This document shows, piece by piece, positions 56,020-64,000 of a stretch of DNA of 64,000 nucleotides. The notes beneath the pieces are model-generated. The model did no database searches and was not told the origin of the DNA. It saw nothing but the letters and a program-made list of their open reading frames with translations. Positions within the stretch are counted from its first letter, which is position 1. Each line of letters starts with the position of its first letter. The stretch is from Paramacrobiotus metropolitanus (Eukaryota; Tardigrada; Eutardigrada; Parachela; Macrobiotidae): positions 372,001 through 436,000 of the forward strand of contig NW_026570312.1 in the NCBI RefSeq assembly GCF_019649055.1, given 5' to 3'. The translations under genes and the position numbers were made by a program.

Positions 56020-57071
56020 CCTTTTTATGAAAGAAAACACGACGAAATGACAAAAAAGATCTGTATGTTTTTGAAAACTACTTCACGCAAAAAACTGAAA
56101 ACTACGTAATTCAATTAACGGGAAATTTGATTGCTTACCGTTACTCGGTGTAATTATTCAGTCCGTCGCAAAAAGACGCCTGAAAATGGTTCGGCGTATA
56201 GGACTGACAAAAACGAATTATCTCAAAAACCCATTGAGCAATTAAATAATAAAAAAAACACTGTGTGCCACAACAGCGTTCCAAAGACATACGAATAAAT
56301 ATCCCAAACAAAACATCAAACAAAACACTCTGTAGACACAATGAAAAAAAAACTCAGTAGACCAAGTAAGATATCTCCATTAACGGAGTAACGCTGATCT
56401 TTTTTAATACTAATAAAATAATACTAGCAAAAATCCATTTCCCGGCCGCACGGCGCACAGCATTCCGTGGATTACTGCCCCTCCTTCTCTGAAAAGAGAC
56501 AAAAGAGATTAACTTTTTAAGAAATTTAGAATCTCTTTTAGTAGTCCATACCTCAACTCAAACACAACTGATCGTGCTGACGATACTTGTGATTACACGC
56601 GTACGTAAAAGCCGCACCCCTCGCTGATACCAAGCAGTGAATGAATTCATGTTTACGAGTACTCTTTGCACCATGCTTAATTCAACATGCCGCATGCAAG
56701 ATGACTACTGAGTAGCTTGTTATTGATTTTTCTTGCAACGGAGGACTCATTAATTTTACTGATAGGCTTGGATCGTTGTGGGCCTGTGGCAACAGTGAAC
56801 AGTATTTACGAGAAGAGTGTCTAATATCTGCAGAATATTTCAGAGAGGAAAATATAGATTGTTCTCGCTGTTCAGGAATACAAAGCGGAGGTTTTCTTTA
56901 TTGCGTAAGGCCATTTTTCAGTGGCAATATTCGTGGAGGCGCATGCAGAATCATAGAATAATTAGTGTTCTAGTGATAAGCCTTCATTCAGTACTCGGTT
57001 CTTATACTTAGCTGCCGGGAAACTTTTTTAAGGATCGCTCTTAGCTGCCCGACAGCAACCTTATTCGAAAC
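56020..57071 (+). other. Unit junction and 5' flank of gene E
   Basis: The unit 1 to unit 2 boundary lies at about 56330-56590. From 56590 the sequence matches 51000 onward, including ATTGATTTTTC and the leader AACCTTATTCGAA(A)CATG just before the start codon. Confidence 0.5.
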
Positions 57072-60000
57072 ATGTTCAAAAACAAGGTGTGGCTATATGG
57101 CGCGGTAGCCGTGCAAGACGACAACAAATCCTTTCGTCAGGGAATGATAACCGATGTTCTTCCAGTGGAGCGGAGCTTCATTGTCGACTTCGATTATCCA
57201 GATCATCATGCCGAAATAGTGCCACTTGATCGCTGTTTTGGTCCCATTTCGCCTGATTTCCATGGGCTTGATTCCTTTGCTCCCGGAGACTCCATTGAAG
57301 TCCTATGCCGCAGCCGCGAACAGGACGCCTGGCGCTGGACGCCGGCCATCGTTATTGCTGGATCGAACGAAACCTTCGCTTTTGTGGAGATGGAGCGCAA
57401 TGGAAAGACCGTCCGTCAGGTGGTATCGCGACTACATGTTCAAAACACGGCAGAAAGAGAGTCGATAGATTTCGGACGATACCAACGATACAGTGTGCAG
57501 CTGAGCCGACCGCTTTTGCAACTGGCTAGCGCGTGCAGCCAGGAGGATTTGCACTGGTGGAATCGCCGGCACGGGAGTGACTCACCGGCTTTGTTGGTGA
57601 AGATTGAAGAGGGCTGTCTGATTTATATTACCCGCGGCCCAAAGCCCCACTCCCGTTTCGCACCAGGGAATTTCGAAGAACTGGTAAGTTAGGCGCTTAT
57701 TGCCCTGTTTGTTGTAATGACTGTAACATAGACATTCTCGTTGATCCATGCATCATTCTCACCACACCCGAATTTCTGTTACGAGATGCACAGTGCACAC
57801 TCTGCACTGGCTTTGGTACCACGTTTCTGAGACTGTCTTACATGTAAATACTAAATAGATTTAATAAAGGGTGCGACTAATGTTGACCCACTCACCCCCT
57901 TTTCTCACATAAAATAGGCACCAGCTTTAACTGTTGGCACTCCTTGACATTGCGGTGCTCGGACAGATGGATGCTCGGAGAAGCGAAGACACCGGAATTT
58001 TGTTTCCGCGTTGTAGCAGCAAGAGGACCGTGATAATTCTGGACTTTCCGCATTCGCTGCAGAAATCATTAGCAAAATAATCCCAGCGATGCATATAACT
58101 CAGCGATGCTAAGTTTATCATATAAAAAAATGAGGCCGCAGTTTGGCGATGTATTTATTGCCAATAAGTTTCGCTTATCGTCTTTTCCTGCCACCACCTC
58201 CTGCCGCCTGCCGGTGGCGGCAGGAATAGAATTGAAAAAGAAAATACAAGCATTCATTTGACAAGTAATGGCAAACAGCTAGAAGGGTTTGTGCAGTAAT
58301 GAGTGACAATAATCAAAAGGGGTGCTTAATTTATAAAAACAAAGGGGGTGGCAGTAGCCATTTCCTATATTGAATTTACTTTTTCATAAATACCGCGTAT
58401 TGCAACATTTCTCTCATAAGAATTATGAATGAAATAATCGAGCCATTAATTCTGAAAATTAAAATAACCCAAACTGTACTAGTATAAGTAAGCGGATGCA
58501 AGGCCTCTTCTTGGTCGTCAGCGTGAACCAGGGCTGCAGTTATTTAGCACTCAGTTAAGCCGGACCCGCAATGGTATCCCGCAGTAATCGAGGACTCTCC
58601 GTTCAACCATTTATTCGGTGCTTGGGCGCTTCTTAATTAATGATCATTGAGCTGGTGATAAAAACAATGTAGCGTGCTTAAATATTTACAATCATCAGTA
58701 TTCTTTGGTTCCGCTTTCAAAGGCCGAAATTTTCCGAAGAATGGCTGACCGTTCACGTGGTAGCGAGAATCCTCGGACATCTGCACCCAAGGGTCGTCTA
58801 CATTGCGGTTTTGAGCAGGTATGTGGTGCGTTCGTTAAGCTGCCATGTTCAGTCATTTTATTTCCTCTACACAAACAAAGTATCATTCCCTTCGCTAAAA
58901 CTTGAAGTCATATTGCCAATGTCAAACATTAGTGCCACATTTCTGTAGCGGAGTTTGGGAGTGCGCGTTTACTGTAATCGGCCAGGTTTTAAATCCCGTG
59001 TTGTTCATAAAAAAATGTGGGCTGCCAGAGTGCCTGCGCGCATCGTGCATGATGAAACCATCATAAAATTAATGCATTGCAATTACATTATGCCAGTTTT
59101 TTGTGAACGAAGAATGATGAGAATACGTTAACAATAAGGAAAGTGACCCGGAAACACAGTACTTCGTACTAATGCTTGAAAATGCAGACGAACTTTCGTT
59201 TTTTCGCCCTCCCATAATTTTTGCTATTATACTTTATTGGCAATGTGTACGAAGTGACCTTCGCTCAATAATTACAATCAAATGAAGAATTTGTCCCAAT
59301 TAACACGAGATGGTACAAAATTTAAATAATCGCTTCGCTTTCTAAAAGTGCGCAGCCACAACTTTGTTGATTTGTCATAGTATCCACAAATACTTGCAAT
59401 ATGCCAAAAAGTTTGTAAATTTATTCTCCATTTTTTGATGTGTCGATTAGAAATTTCTGTTGAGAAAGTAAACGAAAAACGATAGTTTGAAATTTCGAGA
59501 CCGACTAACAGTTGGACCAGTTTCGTGTACGTATGCATGCTGAGGGGTGGAGTTTAATACGAGTATGCATTTTTGGCACCGCCCTCATACAACCATACAT
59601 CTAATTTGCGCGGCAGTCAGTCGCCGCATTGTTGGTTCGGCCATGGCGTAACTGGTATTGAAAAGTCATTAGTTGTGTAGTGTACAAGTAGCAGCAAACT
59701 GCCCGGAATACATCAATCGACATTCCTGGTTATTTTTTCGTGATAGAGGGCCTGTTTAGTTTCGTTCTGTACTCAGGATTTCTAGGATCAGCTGACTGGC
59801 TAGCTGAGATAACATGCCGCATCCAGTAGTGTAATGATGGGTTTTTATTCGTCCACAGTCATGGCACATGTTGCTATATGCTTCCGCAAGTTTACACTAA
59901 ATAAAATGATTCAGCGACATGGCAGAAGAAATTGTTTATGTTGCCTTCAAGTTCGCTGAACAAGAATGATGTTTTAGGTTTTGATTGTTTGCGTAATTAT

Positions 60001-60830
60001 TCCCTTAGTTCGCCACTATAGCACAAATTAAACGAGCTTCACAATGATTTAAGAAAGCAACTGACTCCTTCTGACTGGTATATTAGGGCCAGAAAGAACC
60101 CGACACCGGCATCCTTCCAGCGTGCATCAACGCAATTTTGCCGCCGGAATCCATTAGCCATATATTTTCATTTCTAGAGATACGCGATCGGATACGGTGC
60201 CGTCTGGTTTGCAGAACGTGGCAGGACATTTCCATGTTGTGCGTACTACCTGTGAAAATCGAAGTTTGTTCGTATCTACCGGACGATTTTGCCATGGCAG
60301 TGGATCATTGCGTTACTCATGGCACGAAGACGCTGATTTTCCAATGCTATCACTGTCAGTGCGAGAGGGTGCATCGTGCGCTTGAAACTCTATTTAGTTT
60401 ACTGCAAGTCAAAGACATACGACTTAAAACAATCGTTTTTTCCAAGTGCGATGTGTGGGCCGACGATATTCTAGCCTTCTCCGACGCTCTTGTGCTGAAA
60501 TTTCGCTTGAAATTGCACGGTATTTGCGATATCCTGGTGCTGGACAATGTGCGCGTGTGTGGGTTGCCTTATGTGGACGCCGAGACATGTCACTGCATAT
60601 CAACACAAAAAACAGGCTTTTTTTGCGTCGAACATATTGGACCTGGCTGCGGACGTGGTGGTGGAGAAGTGCGTGATTGCTATCGGTAATCAACTGCAAA
60701 TGGAATCGGCGCTGGGCGTGCTGGAGAAGGGGTGTCCCCATGTACGCTCAGAGCACCTTTCCTTGCTGCAAAGTCGACTGGAGATCGGAGTCTTGACGAC
60801 GGCTCTGTTCTATGGGTACAGCAGACTTAC
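57072..60830 (+). pseudogene. F-box gene E, broken copy of gene D
   Basis: Exon 1 (57072-57683) is intact and has the same 204 codons and donor position as gene D. The exon 2 start (CTGTAGCGGAGTTTGG, about 58941) is interrupted after about 10 bp by some 1.14 kb of unrelated sequence, and the exon resumes at about 60096 (DTGILPAC). The F-box (PPESISHIFSFLEIRDRIR) follows. A 7-T run at about 60618 (6 T in gene D) shifts the frame, so translation ends at 60689 while the homologous sequence continues in another frame to 60830. Exon 1 could still be transcribed, but a full F-box protein cannot be made. Confidence 0.85.
58957..60095. other. Insertion inside exon 2 of gene E
   Basis: About 1.14 kb absent from gene D. 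I see no coding frame, no clear inverted repeats and no target duplication. It contains the block ACGAAGTGACCTTCGCTCAATAATTAC (59245-59275), versions of which occur at 40313 and 42430. Confidence 0.6.
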
Positions 60831-61011
60831 AGTGATTACTGTTAATTTAATACTGCTCTCCAAAACTAGTAAACCGTATCTCCACCTCTTTAAAATGCCA
60901 CTAGTATACGAGAAGTGGAAAAATTAACCTGGTGTGCTCGAGTGTCGAGCCGACGAGCGCTATAAGATCGCGAGCGTGTTTGCGGCACTTTGCGCAACAC
61001 GAATTAAGTAC

Positions 61012-61542
61012 TGTAGCCGCTCGCTTGAGTTATACCACACAGTTGGTGTACGGGAAAAATGCGCACCAAATATACACACGCTGGCCGGGCCAAATGCACG
61101 GACCAGCGCGATTGTAAATTCATTGACGTTTATTCTGAGAATATTGTCCATCAGTTTTTAAGGTGATAACTTTCTCTTTTCAATTTTAAAAGTCTCTTAG
61201 ACAAACCGCACTGTATTCCACAGGAACGATCAGCTTTCAGGCACCAGCATACTGTCGCTCAATGTGCCTCCCCCTTCCAGGGGCACCCCAAAAACCACAA
61301 CAAATCAGCTGCTAAACTCGTACATACATCAAAACTCAAAGTTTATGGCCTTATTTTGGTGTCAAATTTTAGACTGATAAGTTTTTTTAAATCTCAGATA
61401 GATCAGATCGAAAAATGTAACACAAAGAGTTACAGAAGCACGGTAAATAAGAATCGTGCATTTTGCCCGGCCAGAGTATGTATATTTGATGCGCATTTTC
61501 CCGTACACCAACTGTGTGGTATAACTCAAGCGAGCGGCTACA
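61012..61542. mobile_element. Inverted-repeat element, 531 bp, 4-bp TSD (Ginger-like?)
   Basis: Terminal repeats of about 90 bp begin TGTAGCCGCTCGCTTGAG and end with the complement. GTAC flanks both ends (61008-61011 and 61543-61546). A TGT..ACA end with a 4-bp duplication fits the Ginger superfamily, which is inference. It is absent from the paralogous site near 54095. Its first eight bases match those of the element at 24899. Confidence 0.85.
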
Positions 61543-61950
61543 GTACACGATCCGCTTGCATATTTACTTGTGGACATTTATTATAATTTATCTCCGCTGA
61601 ATCGTATTTAATCTCAAACACTGGTGCCTCAAACGCACTCACTACAAAAATCCGAACTGATATCACCCAAGTGATATCTCAAAATAAGTGGAAACGAAAA
61701 CGTTTACTGATTTTTATATCCAGCACGTAGCACTTTAACCCATGCCAATGTCTTTTAAGGCAGATTTTAGGTATAGGTCATCTTTCGAACATGGCCACCT
61801 TGAAGGCTTGAATAATTTGGAGTAGCTTTGTCATACCAAGCCGGGTTGTATTCTCCGGGCTCTTCTTGGTGGCTACAAATGGGGACGCGGTGTTTCCGTG
61901 ACCTTTTAAAAATTTGAATGTTTCCAAACACAATAACAAGCATTCCGTTA

Positions 61951-62447
61951 CAGTCAAACTTCCCTATAACATACACCCTCCGTTCCAGGCCTTCTGAATG
62001 TTACAGAGAGGTGTATGTTATACAGGAGCACTGCCCTCAAGGGCTCTGGGGCGTAGCCGCCGGGGGTTTTACTTTACCAAAATATTAACAAAATACCAGA
62101 GTGTGGATATTAATCGGTCTGAATGTTGGTTTTGCTGCCCTTTTGTATGCCTGGCGTTGGAAGATCCGGTACTAAACGGATTACAATTAAAAGCCAGCAC
62201 TTTGTTTTACAGTATACGAACTGGTTTTTTACCAGCCTAGCCAACTATATGTTATGCTGGGGTTGAATAAGCTGGTAAAACTGTTACCGGTTCCATAAAA
62301 GGTGTATGTTATAGCTGTAAGGGGGTGAATGTTATAGAGAGAACTGTCCTTGTGTTAAAGTCTACCGGACGGTTTGGTTCCCAGCCTCATGTATGCAGTA
62401 ATGAGGTGAATATTATAGGAAGGTGAATGTGAAGAGGAGTTTCACTG
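61951..62447. mobile_element. pogo/Tigger-like MITE, 497 bp, TA target
   Basis: Ends CAGTCAAACTTCCCTATAAC and AGTTTCACTG, flanked by TA on both sides (61949-61950 and 62448-62449). Internal motifs GGTGTATGTTATA and GGTGAATGTTATAG repeat near both ends. The same site is uninterrupted at about 54890. The CAGT..CTATAAC terminus resembles pogo-type elements (inference). Confidence 0.8.
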
Positions 62448-62806
62448 TAGTATCCAAGAATGAAATCTCCTTTTAGGTGTTAAAGCAGTGGCAGGCCGGT
62501 GACCTAAGGTTTGCCAGAATGTCACTCGACGCTGATTTTCCCTGGGCAAAAGTACCGTTGGAATCGCTGACGAAATTGGCCATCTTCATCTTGCAGTAAC
62601 ATGTGGCCGACAATTATCCCCAACGAGCCCCTTGTCATAAATATTGAACATAGAAACAAAAATCTACAAGCAGTTTTTCATCCTTCAGTGGCCACATTAC
62701 GAGCATAGCAAAAGAGTATCATGAGCATGTAGGTATTGATAATTAGGATAGATACATGGGATTCTTATTAAGAAATTTGAGAAAGTGTTTTCTGTTGCTT
62801 GCGGGG

Positions 62807-63655
62807 GATTCGACCATGTTGTTCATGGGCAGTCTGAGCATCGCCGTGGCCGCAGAAGAAAACAATCTAAGAGAGCAATACCGGTTAGTGCAATATAAGC
62901 TTCTAATTATAATACAAAAATGAACGTAAATGAGGTACTTCGCTATTCTCATATTCCGGTCACTTTGAGTGAATGGTTTCATGTGCCGGTCACCGGTCAC
63001 TGGTAAATTTTGTAGATGTGAATAGAATTTGTACAATTCTCGACAATCGGCTGTGTCCACCGACTACGGCCATGATCACGGCATCGCTGAGACCGCCATG
63101 CTAGAGCTATTTCGACGTAAACGGACGGCTAAAAAACTGAGAACCTCTCGGATATTTTAACCGTCCTCGTGATGTGCCGAGAACGGTTCAGCTGGCGCCA
63201 CAGCTGGTACATGTCCGCTAAAGGTCACCAACAGGTAAGGGTGACGCCTCAAAGATATACGTCTCCGCTGCACGTGGCGGTCAATATCTTGGTAAAAGGA
63301 TTTAACGATACATGAATCAATAAATATTAATTTACCGCTTGTCTAAGTTCCGCTGATGCTCCATAGTAGTCGGAGTCGTTGAGCAGAATGCATTTAGATG
63401 CAGACGAGTTGCGCTGCATGTGAGGAATGACCTGTGCGTGGCGTACGCGGCCAACATTGGCGGCACGGCGGCGCTGACCGGCACGAACCAGCCGCACGAT
63501 GCCCATTATCGTCTCCAAGGGACATACCAGCCACCGGCGTGAACTTTGCCACGTTTCTCTTGTTCTCCCTGCCGGGAATGCTGCTGACGCTGATCGTGGC
63601 CGTTATCTGGCTGCAGTGGATGTTTATCAGCACATGGGGCGTTGATTGCCGCACT
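62807..63655 (+). pseudogene. SLC13 relic 2
   Basis: Pieces homologous to exon 3 ([17 protein letters not shown], 62810-62880), exon 5 (63062-63235, keeping its CAACAG/GTAAGG donor), exon 6 (LDADELRCM then a stop, 63390-63515) and exon 7 (GVNFATFLLFSLPGMLLTLIV, 63530-63655). Exons 6 and 7 are fused by a deletion removing the exon edges (AAGGGACATA/CCAGCC), not by splicing. Several stops and shifts show it is dead. The remaining sequence to 64000 matches 56040-56330. Confidence 0.85.
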
Positions 63656-64000
63656 GCTGCAAAGGGTACTTTCTGTGCGTTTTCAGGAAAGAAACACGAC
63701 GAAATGACAAAAAAAATCCTTAAAAAAATCTGTATGTTTTTGCAAACTACTTCTACACAAAAAATCTGAAAACTGTATAATTCAACGGGAAATTATGATT
63801 GTTTACCGTTGCTCAGTGTTATTATTCAATCCGTCGCAAAAGAAAAAACACCCGAAAATGGCTCGGCGTCGGACTGACAAAAATGAACATCACAAAAACC
63901 ATTGAGCACCGAATAAAAATCACTGTGTGTCACAACACGTTCCATTAAAATATCCTTCGCACATAAAAAACCCTCGCAATAAATAAATAAAATCCCTTAC

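Larger units (their letters stand above)
51000..56330 (+). repeat. Tandem duplication unit 1 (F-box gene D + SLC13 relic)
   Basis: It aligns with 56590-64000: shared 5' block (AAAAGCCGCACCCC), F-box gene, AGCGTGTTTGCGGC block, SLC13 relic, and a shared end block (GGACTGACAAAAA). Unit 2 is about 2 kb longer owing to insertions. Confidence 0.8.
56590..64000 (+). repeat. Tandem duplication unit 2 (F-box gene E + SLC13 relic)
   Basis: Partner of 51000-56330, extended by insertions at 58957-60095, 61012-61542 and 61951-62447. It runs to the window edge. Confidence 0.8.

Noticed and set aside
63384-63655. SLC13 exons 6 and 7 fused as a processed (retroposed) pseudogene
   Set aside because: The fusion removes exon edges on both sides, and the neighbouring exon 5 piece still has its intron donor, so a genomic deletion explains it better.

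Overview
This window looks like a gene-dense, repeat-rich stretch of an invertebrate nuclear genome, most likely a tardigrade (Hypsibius or Ramazzottius type). The evidence is spliced genes with GT..AG introns in conserved phases, animal families (rhodopsin-type GPCR, serpin, SLC13 transporter), and five or six copies of an F-box family with an unusual N-terminal half that I associate with tardigrade proteomes. The organism call is inference; the gene structures are read from the sequence.

Layout. 1-10 kb: two minus-strand F-box genes (one cut by the window edge, one broken), a scrambled relic of a second F-box subfamily joined to the tail of a GPCR gene, an isolated GPCR first exon, and a 66-residue hydrophilic protein gene with a TATA box. 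10.56-18.96 kb: an LTR element with 322-bp LTRs and a 4-bp target duplication (GTAT). Its interior holds a 3.3-kb near-perfect palindrome carrying envelope-glycoprotein-like reading frames, plus a Ty3/Gypsy-type integrase fragment. 19.8-24.8 kb: a four-exon GPCR gene, frameshifted before TM6. 24.9-32 kb: an inverted-repeat element with palindromic subterminal repeats, GTATCC arrays, SINEs and relics of an endonuclease-bearing retroelement. 32.4-35.2 kb: the best intact F-box gene. 36.2 kb: second copy of the 66-residue gene. 37.5-39.6 kb: a serpin, one intron of which is almost entirely a TTAA-flanked MITE. 40.95-49.2 kb: an SLC13 transporter split inside a coding exon by an antisense non-LTR retrotransposon. 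51-64 kb: a tandem duplication of (F-box gene + SLC13 relic). Its two copies differ by several MITE insertions and so serve as empty-site controls for each other.

How the parts work together. There is no operon. The region reads as a rapidly evolving cluster in which F-box, SLC13, GPCR and small hydrophilic-protein genes are copied, inverted and inactivated by mobile elements. The F-box proteins would act as substrate receptors of SCF ubiquitin ligases, the SLC13 protein as a Na+/carboxylate or sulfate symporter, the serpin as a protease inhibitor and the GPCR as a peptide-type receptor. The 66-residue proteins are unclassified and are the best candidates for something new.
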